DNA from: Mesotaenium endlicherianum
Taxonomy: Eukaryota > Streptophyta > Zygnematophyceae > Zygnematales > Mesotaeniaceae
DNA: 64,000 nucleotides
NCBI GenBank assembly: GCA_009602735.1
Contig: WELA01004683.1
Span: 86,710 to 150,709 of the forward strand
Direction of reading: 5' to 3'
Under the pieces are notes generated by a model. The model saw only the letters and a list, made by a program, of their open reading frames with translations. It had not been told where the DNA came from and did not search any database. Every line of letters starts with the position of its first letter. The first letter of the stretch is position 1. Of the stretch, positions 37,190 through 48,785 are shown one piece after another. The position numbers and the translations under genes are program-made.

Positions 37190-37513
37190 CCTGCTCAATC
37201 ATAAACACAATGCAGTTAGTGAAGTCATGATATTTTGCCGCTACTGAGTGCCCTTGATGAAGGGGAACGCGATCGGGAGAGTTCCTAGTGTGGAATACTT
37301 GGTGTGAGTGAATATAAGGAAAAATTGAGTTAAAGAGCAAGTGAGTGTGAGCGCAGGTTGAGTGTGTAATATGGTGATCAGAGAATACCACTCCCTCCAA
37401 CTTAATCTTAAAGGTGGGCTGCCTGTCACGATTGTCATTAACTGTCACATCCCCCTCCAACTTAAATGAAGACAGGACCGCCTGTCACCTTCTCGTGTCA
37501 ACTGAAATGACAG

Positions 37514-40500
37514 TTATGAAGGGACTCCAGCGGCCCGAAGGTGGAACCGTTTCAACGCCCCTTTGGCATTGGTCAAGTGGTCCTTAGATTCGCAAGTGTC
37601 CCCAGAGGCATCGTAACCCTTCCATCGAATGAGGTATTTCATGACATATTTAGACGATCGACGGACCGAGCGAGCGTCTAAAACTCATCGACCTCATATT
37701 CCTCAGGGTCGCCGTCCCGGACAGCGGGGACCGGTCCCGTTTGGACAGGTAACCGACCTGTGAAAATTGTATCACCATTGATGTATGGTTCCAGGAAGGA
37801 GACATTAAAGACCGGGTGACCCTTGTATTCAGCTGACATGTTCAGCTTGTACGCATTCTGACCGATACGACGTACCACCGAATATGGATCGACCCAGACA
37901 GGAAGACCGGGTTGTCAATCCCTTCAGGGCAAGTTAAAGACTCCCCCAGTACATCTAAAGGAGACATAGGGACTCTACCCAGGCTGAGTTCGAAAGAAGT
38001 CTTGCTCGTTGACGTGTGCACCGCACTGTTGATCGCAAACTGAATTTGAGGCAACAGGTCATCCCAATTATCTTGTTTTTGGTTAATATATGCTCTCAGC
38101 ACCTCCTGCAGAACTCGGTTAGTTCTTTCAGTCTGCCCATCAGTCTGAGGGTGGTTGGCTGTGCTGAGCATCAGTTTGACTCCCATTAACCCCATTAAAG
38201 CTCTCCAGAACTTAGAGGTGAATTTTGAGTCTTTGTCTGAGATGATATTAGAAGGGAGCCCATGTTGGCATACTACATGGTTGTAGAACTGTCTTGCTGT
38301 TTCGAGTGCAGTCACTTTGACAGTTGTGGGGATAAAAATGACCATTTTTGTCAGTTTATCCACGACTACCAATATTGAATCATGCCCATTAGCAGTTCGT
38401 GGCAGTGTGACTACCCAATCCATGGATATAGTTTCCCAGCGTCCAGCTGGGATGGGCAGTGGTTGCAAGAGACCTCCGGGTGGTGTGTGCGGAGACTTAT
38501 TCCTCTGACACAGGTCACAGGACTTGACATATTTCAAGACCTCTCGGGGTAACCCCTCCCAATGATAATGTTTTGACAGCTTGCCAACAGTTTTGGCCTG
38601 CCCCAAATGTCCACCCAGGAGACTGTCATGCGCTTGACTCAGTAAGAGAGACCTTATTTCCAAGTTATTAGGAATGACCAGCTTCAGCCTGCCTGAAGTG
38701 GTTTCAGTCACCCAGACCCCTCCCTTAAGCTTATACCCGAGTGCAGTAGCACGACACACACCAGTAGTGGGGCTGGGCTCAAATGTTGGGTCAGAAAGGT
38801 AGGCTTTCCTAAGTTGTTCAAGGAAGGACTTTTTCACCTTTAGTGAAGTGAGTGCACACAGGACTTTATCTACAGCATGCTGACTGAAGTTCCTTTCGTG
38901 CAAGTCAGGTCTTCTAGAGAGTGCATCAGCAGGATTCAACTTCCCTGGTTTGTAGTCGATCTGGACTTGGAACTGCTCCAGCATCTGGCTCCAGCGGTTC
39001 TCCCTCCTCGACAGCTTGGACATCTTCTGAAAGTGAGTCAGAGCTAGATGATCTGTAATTACCTTAAAAGCTTTTCCATGTAAGTATGCTCTCCACTGTT
39101 TGAGCACATGAATGATAGCTAGCAGCTCTTTATCATGCACTGAGTAATTAATCTCCGCTGGATTAAATTTCTTAGACTCATACAACACAGGATGCCACTC
39201 CTGTCGTACCGTACCATCCTTTGTGGTTTTGTCAGCAGGCTGCAACAAAATAGCACCCATAGCAAAGTCAGAGGCATCAGTGACCACCTGCACGGGTTTG
39301 CTGGGGTCATACACGGCTAGCATTGGGGCAGAACAAAGGGCATCTTTAAGGGTCTGGAAGGCAGCCTGCTGCTCTTCCCCCCACACATACCCTATGTCTT
39401 TCTTAGTAAGGTCAGTCAGTTTACTGGCCTTTGTGGAATAATTCTCAATAAATCTCCTATAGTAGTTAGCCAACCCGAGGAAGGATCTAACTTCAGAGAC
39501 AGACTGTGGTACTGGCCAGTCCCTTATGGTCTGGACTTTCTTAGGATCCACACTGATGCCTTCTTTACTGACAACGTGGCCTAAGAATTCAATACTTTCC
39601 TTAAAGAAATCACACTTGCTCATTTTAGCATATAAGTGATTCTTCCGCAGAGTGTCCAGGACAGTCGTTAAGTGTTCAGTGTGCTGAGCTTTATCTTTAG
39701 AAAAAATTAAAATATCATCCAGGAAAACTTGCACAAACTTATCCAAATAAGGTCTGAAAATGTCATTCATAGCACCCATGAAGGTAGCAGAAGCATTAGT
39801 CAGTCCAAATGGCATTACGTTGAACTCATAGTGTCCATAGCGTGTGCGGAAGGCAATCTTGTGTTCATCCCCTTCAGCAATTTTGATTTGACGATAACCA
39901 CTCTTGAGATTTATCTTACTGAACACCTTAGCACCGAACAAAGTATCAAGCAAGTCCTCGATTCTGGGTAAGGCATACTTGTTCTTTATCGTAATTATGT
40001 TCAGAGCTCTGTAATCCACACACATCCGCATACTGCCATCCTTTTTCTTAACAAATAGGATAGGTGCGCCGTACGGTGATTTACTGGGAGAAATATAACC
40101 ATTTTCCTCAAGCTCTGCAATCTGTGTTTTCAACTCCTCGCTCTCCACATAAGACAAGCCATACGTGCGTTGCCAAGGTGGCTGACTCCCAGGTAATAGA
40201 TCAATCCTATGATCTACTTCCCTCTTAGGGGGTAGTCCTGGAGGCATATTAAATACATCCGTGTACTGAGCAACAATTTTTGCAGCAGTAGGGTGCTCCG
40301 GAGGGCTTATCTTTTTCTCAACCACTTCTTCAGGTTGAGGAGGTACCTCTCTTAGCAGCAGACAGAACATTCTGTCTTCCTTCTGGTTCCAGCTTTTGAC
40401 GAACTCCATTGCATTCAGCAACTTGCATCCTTCTGGAAGCCTCTTCTTTTCCTTCATTTGCCATCCACACAGGACAAGAGGAAGAGCACTGGTGGGTGCC

Positions 40501-41150
40501 AAGTCAGTCTGCCCATCACTGGCTCCTCTCACTTTAACTGTACCTCTGCTCCAACACACTTCAGCTTGATGTCTATTAAGCCAGGACCTGCCTAGCACGA
40601 GATCATAAAAGCCAGTGTTGAGTACCTCAAATGTAAGCGTTTCAGTTAGAACTGCAATGCCAGAACCTAACTGGACCTCAATAGGCTTGGTTATAACTCC
40701 TCCCGGGATACTTGAGGCATCTCCAAGGAATATTTTTCTATTCCCTTGGGTGACAGTAGGCAGCCTTAGCCGCTTAACTAAGTCCTTGTGGATAAAAGTA
40801 TGTGACGCCCCTCCGTCAACAAATGCCCTCACCTTCCTACCTGCAATCATGCAATGCAGTAGGATAGGGGGGACTGTCTTTTCCTGACTTTCGCATTGTT
40901 CTCCTGACGTAGCAAAGAAATGTTGGACATCAGGTGGAACAAGAGCATCCAGAGTGTGCACTCTCTGGACGTCTATATTGCTGATGGTCTCCTTTATCTG
41001 GTTGTCAGGCATGCATAGTGAATCCAGTTCAGCAGGACCCATATTACCTGCTACGAGGGCAGCTAGTGACGACTCACTATCTCTAGCATCCTCACAGTCA
41101 GTAGACTGGATTACTGACTGTTGTTGTCTTTTAAAGGCTGGTCTTTTCAC
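37514..41150 (-). pseudogene. pol: Element B-1 pol (protease-RT-RNase H-integrase-chromodomain)
   Basis: The main open frame is 41150-37842. Protease motif [14 protein letters not shown] (D-G-G in place of D-S-G). [49 protein letters not shown]. RNase [24 protein letters not shown]. Integrase: [15 protein letters not shown]...[31 protein letters not shown] and [12 protein letters not shown], with D-D-E intact. After CPEGIDNP the frame is lost near 37910, and about 70 codons found in family C pol are missing. The rest reads [16 protein letters not shown], then EEYEVDEF, stop, and a chromodomain remnant ending at TAA 37514. Pol would be reached from gag by -1 frameshifting, but gag stops before the slippery site here. 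Confidence 0.92.
41094..41135 (-). promoter_or_regulatory. -1 frameshift signal of element B-1 (now stranded)
   Basis: Sense: TTTAAAA (41129-41135), 7-nt spacer, then a perfect 10-bp stem ACAGTCAGTA / TACTGACTGT with an 8-nt loop (41094-41121). It is identical in design to B-3 at 62056-62097. In this copy gag ends at TGA 41147-41149, upstream of the slippery site, so ribosomes would not reach it. Confidence 0.75.
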
Positions 41151-42598
41151 TCGACTTTAGGAAGGTGCTTGACTGGACACTGCTCGCTGAAGTGACCTGG
41201 CTGCTGGCAATGAAAGCAAATCGATTTTGTTGAGGCTGGTCTCGGCTTAGTCCTACCACCACCCCTTCCATAGCCACCTCCAGAGAAACCACCTCTACCT
41301 CTAGACTGAATAGCGTTCTACTCATACTCATACTCATCACCCTGATTATTCTCAGCCTGGTCTCTTTCAATTGCATTGTAGGAATCGTGGGGCTTTTTGA
41401 CAATCTTAGACACCAAAGCATTAATCTGGCGCTTGTGATTGAACTGCTGCTGATCCCAGGCGTCAGCATCCTGGATCAAGTCAGCCAGTTTGTCATACTT
41501 CTTCTCAGCGAAATGACCAGAGACTTCAAATTTCAAGCCATACCTGAAGTATTCTATCCTATACCGTTCTGGCAAGTCTGGCTGTTTCATCATGTTGTCC
41601 TGGAACTTTTGAGCAAACTCAGCAACTGAAGTGGTCTGCTTCAGTGTCAGGGAGATCATCGCATAGATAGCTTTCTCCTGCTGGTTGATGACATCAAACT
41701 TCTCATGCAACTTCTCGACAAACTCTACCCACGTAGGGTCACCGAGTTGCCGAGCCTTACGCTCTTCCTTCCAGTAAAGCCACCAGTCTGCGGCACTGCC
41801 TTTCAGTAGCGCACCGGTGTGCCTGACCTTCTCGTAATCTTGCAGTTCTGGGTAGTTCTCCAGCCACTGCTCAACATCCGCGAGAAACTTGATCAGGTAA
41901 TATTTTCTGTTTCCCTCAGGATCATAGTCCTGGGGAGGTTTCGGCTTGGGCTTACTAGGCCCTCGGCCACCACCACTAGTGGTTTGAGACCCCAGTTGGT
42001 CTCTGTCCCGCAGTAGGGACATTATGATTCTTTTGTCCTCCTGTTGGGACTGATACATGGTCGCCATTTGCGACTGCATCTGATCGAACAACGCTCCCAA
42101 GTCTACACTCTAGGGTGGTAGATTAGCAAATGCAGCAGCAGCATTGGCATTTACTCGCTGAGTAGTGTCCTCAATAATCCCTCTCGCTCCTGCAGCAGCA
42201 ATTCCTGCCGCATTCAGCCGGTCACGTATTTGACCTAGGGGTACATTGAGTTGTACGGCAGGAGGTGGGTTCAGAACATTGGCCCTTGATACCATAAGTT
42301 CTTCAACAGTGCGCTCGTCAGCTGGCTGTCCTTGCCTCCTTNGTTTCCTTTCTGTATCTTCAGCGGCCTTTGCTAATTGTTCAGCTTCTAATCTGGCTCT
42401 CTCCTCCTCAGCTTGCTGTGCAGCGACTGCGGCAATAGCAGCTGCTTCATCTGCAGCCTCTCTAGCTGCAGTATCTGCCACTGCTTCAGAATAGGTACGG
42501 GTTCCCGCTACATGGCTTTCCGCCTGGTTTTTGACATTCTCGTTATCCTGGTTCTCCATGTCTCGGGAGTTGCTAGTTTGAGACCTTGTCCTTACCAT
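41147..42598 (-). pseudogene. gag: Element B-1 gag (three nonsense codons)
   Basis: Counterpart of the intact 492-aa gag of B-3. It starts [20 protein letters not shown] at 42598. Stops are at 42110-42112 (Gln in B-3), 41318-41320 (Tyr in B-3) and 41147-41149 (Arg in B-3). The gag core ([47 protein letters not shown]) and the knuckle CFHCQQPGHFSEQC can be read. One ambiguous base (n) is at 42342. Confidence 0.92.
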
Positions 42599-42620
42599 AC
42601 AAAGAAGACTGTGATAACTG

Positions 42621-42632
42621 CTCCGATACCAC
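42621..42632 (-). other. Primer-binding site of B-1
   Basis: Sense TGGTATCGGAGC, one base after the LTR end TTTCA. It is complementary to the 3' end expected for initiator-Met tRNA (plant elements usually carry TGGTATCAGAGC). Confidence 0.8.
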
Positions 42633-42633
42633 T

Positions 42634-43340
42634 GAAATGAATCGACTTACCAAATAGGCGATTAAAAATTAATAAAGATCTTTATATCAGCAAGTAATCT
42701 TCATGGTATTTTCCGTAAACTGGTTAAACGGCAAAGGGCAACACACTAGCAGTGAATAATACTCGTAAGTCAAATGTGAGTAAACTAGCATCAATAATGC
42801 AAATCAGTAAACTCATACATAAGCAAGGTTAGAAAACAGTGCGTATCAATGGCTTCTCGCCTTGGATTCAGATCTCTCTCAGTAAGCTGTACAAGAGAGC
42901 TGGCCTCGTTTCCGAATGCCAAACTCGAGAGCAATGCCTAGCATATGTACATGGAATGAGTTTTACTGTTCAACGGCCAGTGCGATGGCACCGCCTACCC
43001 GGGAGTTAACCACGCTGGTAGGCTCTCGGTTAACCAAATCCACCGCCATCTCCCATCATCCCGAATCGCCATCCATCATAGGGATGTCATCTGGCCATTC
43101 ATCTAGCATACCACACTTAGATGCATATCGAGGCAGTTCGCTGCTACCGAGTACGGAAGTCAGCTGGCTGTCAAAGAATGTGTCAGCAAGCTGACTTAAG
43201 GTGACATCAGCCTGCTACTTCCGGTTGAGTCATTAAATTGATATTAAATATAAAGTCCAGCAGACTGATCATTAACTAGAGTTCAGCAGGCTGAACTTAT
43301 TTAAGTATATTATTTAAATGAATATTATGTCAACCAATAG
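42634..43340 (-). repeat. 5' LTR of B-1, truncated at its outer end
   Basis: Follows LTR-B from TGAAATGAATCG up to CAACCAATAG, but lacks the last bases to the usual TGTAATGAATC terminus. It joins directly to a fragment of the additional-ORF region. Confidence 0.85.
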
Positions 43341-43413
43341 AGTCGTTGTGATTCCCGAGCGGAGATGGAGGATGATTCGATGTCGCCACGGAATTGCAAG
43401 TGTTCTGCATGTG
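43341..43413 (-). repeat. Fragment of the additional ORF between two LTRs
   Basis: About 73 bp nearly identical to 37071-37143 in B-1 (GTCGTTGTGATTC, GATGATTCGATGTC, GGAATTGCAAGT), part of the coiled-coil coding region of the additional ORF. It is wedged between the B-1 5' LTR and the B-2 3' LTR. Confidence 0.8.
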
Positions 43414-44133
43414 TGAAATGAATCGACTCACCAAATAGGCGATTAACAATTAATGAAGATCTTTATAATCAGTAAGTAATCTTTATGGTATTTTCTGTTA
43501 ATTGATTAAACAGCAAAGGACAACACACTAGCAGTGGGCAATACTCGCAAGTCAAATGCAAGTAAACCAGCATCAATAATGCAATCAGTAAACTTATACA
43601 TAAGCAAGGCTAGAAGGCAGTGCATATCAATGGCTTCTCGCCTTGGATTCAAATTTCTCTCAGTAAGCGGTACAAGAGAGTTGGCCTCGTTTTCGAATGC
43701 CGAACTCGAGAGCAATACCTAGCATATGTACATGGAAAAAGTTTACTGTTCAACGGCAAGTGCGATGGCATCGCCTACTCGGGAGTTAACCACGCCGGCG
43801 GGACCTCGGTTAATCAAATCCACAGCCATCTCCCATCATCCCGAATCGCCATCTATCCTGGGGATGTCATTTGGCCATTCATCTAGCATACCACACTTAG
43901 ATGCATTTCTAGGCAGTTCGCTGCTACCGAGAACGGAAGTCAGCTGGCTGTCAAAGAATGTGTCAGCAAGCTGACTTAAGTTGACTTCAGCCTGCTGCTT
44001 TCGGCTGAGTCATTAAACTGATACTATAAAAAAGTTCAGCAGACTAGAAATTAACTGAAGTTCAGTAGGCTGAACTTATTTAACTATTATATTTAAATGA
44101 ATATCATATCTACCAATATACCGATTCATTACA
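43414..44133 (-). repeat. 3' LTR of B-2
   Basis: 720 bp. In sense it runs from TGTAATGAATCGG to GATTCATTTCA, preceded by AAGTTGGAGGGAT. It is full length compared with the other LTR-B copies. Confidence 0.88.
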
Positions 44134-44247
44134 ATCCCTCCAACTTAACTTGTTGTCGCCTCGACAACATTGAATTGCAGAAGTATCTGGTCAGGGAACT
44201 TCACAGGACCAGCCACCCATCGCCTGCCCATACTTCAACACTGTTGC

Positions 44248-45434
44248 CTAGGGGGTTGTTCCTGGGGCTTCAGGATTAGGAGACAGACATCTGGACCTAG
44301 ATCTGGACAGCCCTCTAGGTCTGTCAGCTGGCCTTCTAAAGAACCCTATTTATGCTAAAGTTGGACCTCGAGGAGAACGAAGGATGGTAGCCTGCTCTTC
44401 AACCACCTGGGTGTTGATCCCCACATAGACAGGCATTCCAGTAGGATGCTGAAATACATTGGCAAGAGGTTTATGTCCCTGAGCAAAGGGGGAGGCGGTA
44501 TAACTCTGGCCATCCCGCGTGTCCCTCTTCTGGCACCCCTGTCCTCTGGGGATTTATGCCTTAGTCTGCTGCCGAGTACAGTCAGATCAGCTTCTTCCCC
44601 TGCTTGGGCAGGTGGATTGGGCGAGCAAGTGCGGGGTCCTGTTGCCTCCATGACCGAGGTCACATTCCATACACCTGATCTTGGCTCCTTAGGGAGCCCT
44701 GCTCCTGCCTGCCCCTGGATATCCTGAGTACCAGCTCCTGATGCTTCTCCTCTGCCTTGTTTTTTTTCCTGATCCTCCTCATCGTCCTCCTCTGAGAGGG
44801 TAGGAGTCTCGTCCACTAAGTCGTCCTGCTCCCTGGTAGACATGGAAAAATCCACTGACCTCCCTTTCTTAGGACGAGCTAGAGGTTGCTTGGCTTTCAG
44901 CCTGCTGATATCTATTTGGCCTACATTCTTCGCCCATTTGACAAATGCATGCTTCTCTTTAGAGAAGTAGTCCCTCCCGCTCCTCCTGTGCTCCTTGGTC
45001 TCCGCGTTCATATCACTCAGGCAGCCATTCAGCTTGGGGTTTCAAGGGGCAATGTGAGGTGGTAGGATGAGGTAACCGTCTAGTCCATAGTGGAAGTCGT
45101 CTGGTTGGGCTCGGTCACACTCTTGCTTTTTGTTGGTGACGGTCATCCACCTCCAGTCTGTGGGCTGCTGGTAGTACTGTGGTCCATGCTCAGCCTTTTT
45201 TAGTTTACAAGAGAACCAGTGGGGAGAGAACATCTGCTGTCCTGCTTCCCTGCCCAAGTACTCCCAGCTCCTCCTCTCAACTTCATTGTAAGTTGGCAGT
45301 AGTGTGAGGTAGAATACCGTATCCTTAAAGCTATCGAGCCGCATGCTCACCATCCTGATGAGTCTCTGATCTCCCACTATTCCCAATACTGGAACGGGCT
45401 TGTTCTCCAAATCAGCCGCAAGGTTTTGGGGCAC
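44248..45434 (-). pseudogene. Additional ORF of element B-2 (unknown protein, broken)
   Basis: Two in-frame blocks (45434-45042 and 45011-44355) separated by a TGA after LPPHIAP. Core motifs match B-1: NEVERRSWEYLGRE, HWFSCKLKK, YYQQPTDWRWMTV, ILPPHIAP, RDYFSKEKHAFVKWAKNVGQ, then an acidic region (EEDDEEDQEKK). A second frame restores GMPVYVGINTQVVEEQA and an arginine-serine-rich end stopping at 44248. Homologous sense sequence extends upstream of 45434 in another frame (IQTGFLSCNSWDKDLVDPTN, to about 45520). The N-terminal coiled coil of B-1 is missing: only about 300 bp separate the core from the end of pol. Identity to B-1 over the core is roughly 35-45% by eye, so the two are anciently diverged. 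Confidence 0.75.
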
Positions 45435-45792
45435 CAGTTAGTAGGATCTACTAGATCCTTGTCCCAGGAGTTGCAGGAAAGAAAGCCAGTTTGTATTACT
45501 ATGGTAGATTTTTTCTCGTTTACCTTACAGGGTGATTGCTAGGAATTTACGTAGCTAAAGATAACCGCATGAATGTATGTGTAGGGCGAGTTAAATGATG
45601 TATCGCTGTGCGAGTCCCTTTTGCATTCCGCCCACGTTGCTTAATGTGGGCCAGGCTGTCCCATTCGTCACTATGCTGACACTTAGGATGCAATAAGTGT
45701 CCCTCTCGCACACTAACTGTCGCTTATTTTCCCCTCCAACTTAAATGAAGACAGGACCTCCTGTCACCTTCCCATGTCAACTGAAATGACAA
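45435..45792. other. Spacer between B-2 additional ORF and pol
   Basis: Non-coding in B-2. It includes a polypurine-like AAGTTGGAGGGG (45731-45742, sense on minus), equivalent to the internal copies in B-1 at 37391-37405 and 37451-37467. Confidence 0.6.
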
Positions 45793-46331
45793 TTAGGGAG
45801 GTGCCCCAGCCGCCCAAAGGTGGAACCGTTTCAACGCCCCTTTGGCATTGGTCAAATGATCCTTAAATTCCCAAGTATCCCCAGATGCATCGTAACCCTT
45901 CCATTGGACCAATTACTTCATGACATATTTAGATGATCGACGGACAGAGCGAGCGTCTAAAATGTCCTCGACCTCATATTCTTCAGGGTCACCATCCCTG
46001 ACAGCGGCGACCGGTCCCGGTTGGACAGGTAACCGACCTGTGAATAGTGTGTCACCTTTGATGTACGGTTCCAAGAACGAGACATTATAGACTGGCTGAC
46101 CCTTGTATTCTGCTGACATGTTCAGTTTGTAAGCATTCTGACCGACACGGCGCACCACCGAGTATGGACCGACCCAGACCGGACCCAGCTTTTTCTTGAC
46201 CACACCAGGCAGGTAAGGTGTTGAGAATGCAGTTTGACCAAATCGCCCTTCGAAAATGTTAGCTCTTGACGGTGTCGATTAGCGTATTTCTGTTGATTTC
46301 CTTGGGCTTTGTGCAGGTTTGATTGGAGTTC
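45793..46331 (-). pseudogene. pol: Element B-2 end of pol with chromodomain
   Basis: Only the C-terminus remains: NLHKAQGNQQKYANRHRQEL, a frameshift, then KKKLGPVWVGPYSVVRRVGQ (the GPF/Y module), NVSFLEPYIKGDTLFTGRLP, EEYEVEDILDARSVRRSSKY and the chromodomain WKGYDASGDTWEFKDHL. One in-frame stop at 45913 falls just inside the chromodomain. It shows what B-1 lost through its deletion near 37910. Confidence 0.88.
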
Positions 46332-46574
46332 TGTAATGAATCAATATATTGGTAGATATAATATTCATTCAAATATAATAGTTACATAAGTACAGCTTAC
46401 TGAACTTCAGGTAATATTTAGTCTGCTGAACTTTATTATAGCGTCAGTTTAATGACTCAGCCGAAAGCAGCAGGGTGAAGTCAACTTAAGCCAGCTTGCT
46501 GACACATTCTTTGACAGCCAGCTGACTTCCGTTCTCGGTAGCAGCGAACTGCCTAGATATGCCTCTAAATGTGG
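46332..46574 (+). mobile_element. LTR-B fragment, plus orientation
   Basis: First 243 bp of an LTR-B (TGTAATGAATCAATATATTGG onward, with GACTCAGCCGAAAGCAGCAG). It has inserted into B-2 and is itself cut by element C-1 at 46575. Confidence 0.82.
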
Positions 46575-47076
46575 TGTAGTGATTTGAGTTATAATATATC
46601 AGTTTGCATATATTCAATGCTTTTGAATATATTTGGAGTAGTATTGTGTGGAGTCAAGTGTGAATAGATACTCTGGTGACTTGGTTCATGTCCTTTGAAC
46701 CTTTTGAGGCATTTTTGAAGTTAGAGGAAGGACCTAGAAGAACTCCATGTGGCAAAAGTCAAATGTGCCCTTTTTAGATCAAAAGGACATGTGTACATTG
46801 TTCTAGAAAGAGGTGGCAAGTTTTGGGATGTGTTGGGTGCTAACACATCAACATGCACCTTCCTAGAAATTACGTATGTAGCAAGTATATAAACAAGAGC
46901 TAGAACATAGAAAGACATTCCCGAATCACTCTTGTACATGCCAAATTCCAAAAATATATTAACTTTCAAGAAGCCATCTCTCTTTCAAGAAGCTACCACT
47001 TGTGTTCAAAGATCCTTGTCTTGAATAGATAAAGTATTCTATTTCACTAAGTACTTTATCCATCTGTTTCACTACA
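46575..47076 (+). repeat. 5' LTR of C-1
   Basis: 502 bp, TGTAGTGATTTGAG to CTGTTTCACTACA, with inverted ends. It is followed by TGGTATTGGAGCTAGG, an initiator-Met primer-binding site. It is noticeably more diverged from the two C-2 LTRs than they are from each other. Confidence 0.92.
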
Positions 47077-47113
47077 GTGGTATTGGAGCTAGGCACTTTG
47101 GTAGCACAAGAAA

Positions 47114-48271
47114 ATGGCCGTTCCTCAAGACCAACAGCAAGCTTTCGAAGGAAGCCCTTCCTCTCCAAGAGACCCTCCTCCAGCGCCGATGGGAGAGCCC
47201 ACTCAAGAAAATCTGCAACAACAAGACGCACCACAAGGAGGAGCACCGTCAAATCTCATGGCAGCCGCTATAGCAAAGTTGACCCCACCATAAGGAGTTC
47301 CCGCAAATGAGTGGGCAGCCTTCCTAATGATCGTCCACAACCAAGTGGGCTTGGCCACCTATGAAGCAACCGTGCAAGCGTCAAGAGAAGCTATGGCTGC
47401 CATGGTTGCCCTTATTGCGAGCAACGCTCAAAATCCAGCCCCGGCTCAAGCGCCTCCACAAGAGCCTACAAGAGCAAGGAAACTCATCAAGCCCGGAAAA
47501 CCAGTTACTTTCAATCTTGGGAGAGAAACCAAACTAAACCTGTGGCTTTACCAAGTGGAGACGTACCTCACATTCCTTGAAGTACCCGAGGAGGACTACG
47601 TCCCTTTTGCCGTTACCATGCTCAAAGGAGCAGCAACATCATGGTGGCGTAACTATCAAGCGGCTGTATATCAAGCTGTGGCGCATCCCGTACCCAGCCA
47701 AGAGCTCCCACCATTATATGCAAGATGGGTGGATTTTCGTGAAGCCCTCCAGAAGGAATTCATGCCCATCAATGCGGAGAAGATTGCTCGAGAAAAGCTT
47801 CGCCATCTCAAGCAAACAACATTTGTTAAAGAATATACATCCAAATTTTATGACCTCACTCTTGAAATCCCCAACATGTTGCTCGAGGAGAAGAATGATC
47901 GTTATGTGTCTGGCCTCAAGCCCAAGGTGGCAAAAGAAGTGGAATTCCGCGACTTGACGGACTTTTCAAAGATTATTGAAGTGGCTCAAAAGGTGGATAC
48001 CTTGGATTTCAAGCACTCCGTGCCTTCATCTTCGCGGGCACCGGTGACGCGGGTGTACGTAGCCCCTTCCACGTCTCAATTTGGACCCACACCCATGGAA
48101 ATTGGTGTTATTAAAAAGGACCCCGCGGCTGCCCGGAAGAGTGGAAGACCCTCCAATGACACTTATGATGCAAGAAACCAGCAAGGAATGAAAGCAAGAC
48201 TCTCCACGGCTGAAAAAGAAGCTCTCATGAGGGCTGGACTATGCTTTTACTGTAAGGAGAAGGGCCATCGT
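47114..48271 (+). pseudogene. gag: Element C-1 gag, 5' part (interrupted)
   Basis: Starts [20 protein letters not shown]. It has a TAA at 47291-47293 (Gln in C-2), then the gag core ([51 protein letters not shown]). It is cut by C-2 within the zinc knuckle [10 protein letters not shown]; the remainder resumes at 54957. Confidence 0.92.
48267..48271. repeat. Target-site duplication of C-2, left copy
   Basis: ATCGT here and again at 54952-54956. Removing C-2 and one copy restores C-1 coding order (GGCCATCGT then GTACTCTCATGCCCC), matching the uninterrupted C-2 sequence. Confidence 0.95.
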
Positions 48272-48774
48272 TGTAGTGAAACAGATAGATAAAGTACTTA
48301 GTAAAACAGAATACTTTATCTATTCAAGACAAGGATCTTTGAACACAAGTGGTAGCTTCTTGAAAGAGAGATGGCTTCTTGAAAGTTAATATATTTCTGG
48401 ATTTTGGCAAGTACAAGAGTGATTCTCCAATGTCTTTCTATGTTCTAGCTCTTGTTTATATACTTGCTACATAAGTAATTTCTAGGAAGGTGTATGTTGA
48501 TGTGTTGGCACCCAACACATCCCAAAACTTGCCACCTCTTTCTAGAATAATGTACACATGTCCTTTTGACCTAAAAATGGCACATTTGACTTTTGCCACA
48601 TGGAGTTCTTCTAGGTCTTTCCTCTAACTTCGAAAATGCCTTGGAAGGTTCAAAGGACATGAACCAAGTTACTAGAGTACCTATTCACACTTGACTCCAC
48701 ACAATACTACTCCAAATATATTTGAAAACATTAAAATATATGCAAACTAATATATAATAACTCAAATCACTACA
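48272..48774 (-). repeat. 3' LTR of C-2
   Basis: 503 bp, TGTAGTGATTTGAG to TTTCACTACA in sense. It is preceded in sense by CGGGGGGGTGA (48775-48785), the polypurine tract. Differences from the 5' LTR seen: two adjacent bases near 48427, one in CACATTTGAC, one in ATGCAAAC. Confidence 0.95.
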
Positions 48775-48785
48775 TCACCCCCCCG

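Larger units (their letters stand above)
33331..43340 (-). mobile_element. Ty3/gypsy element B-1 with an extra ORF (decayed)
   Basis: About 10 kb on the minus strand: 5' LTR 42634-43340 (missing its first bases), primer-binding site 42621-42632, gag 41147-42598, pol 37514-41150, an additional ORF 34181-37189, polypurine tract just above 34052, and 3' LTR 33331-34051. A solo LTR (35441-36748) of another family sits in the additional ORF. Gag has three nonsense codons and pol a deletion, so it is not autonomous. Element A and the plus-oriented LTR-B fragment adjoin its 3' end. Confidence 0.9.
43414..46331 (-). mobile_element. Element B-2, 3' part only
   Basis: Minus-strand remnant: 3' LTR 43414-44133, polypurine tract 44134-44149, additional ORF 44248-45434, and the end of pol 45793-46331. 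It is cut off at 46331, where an LTR-B fragment in plus orientation begins. It is the second, independent copy showing an ORF between pol and the 3' LTR. Confidence 0.85.
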
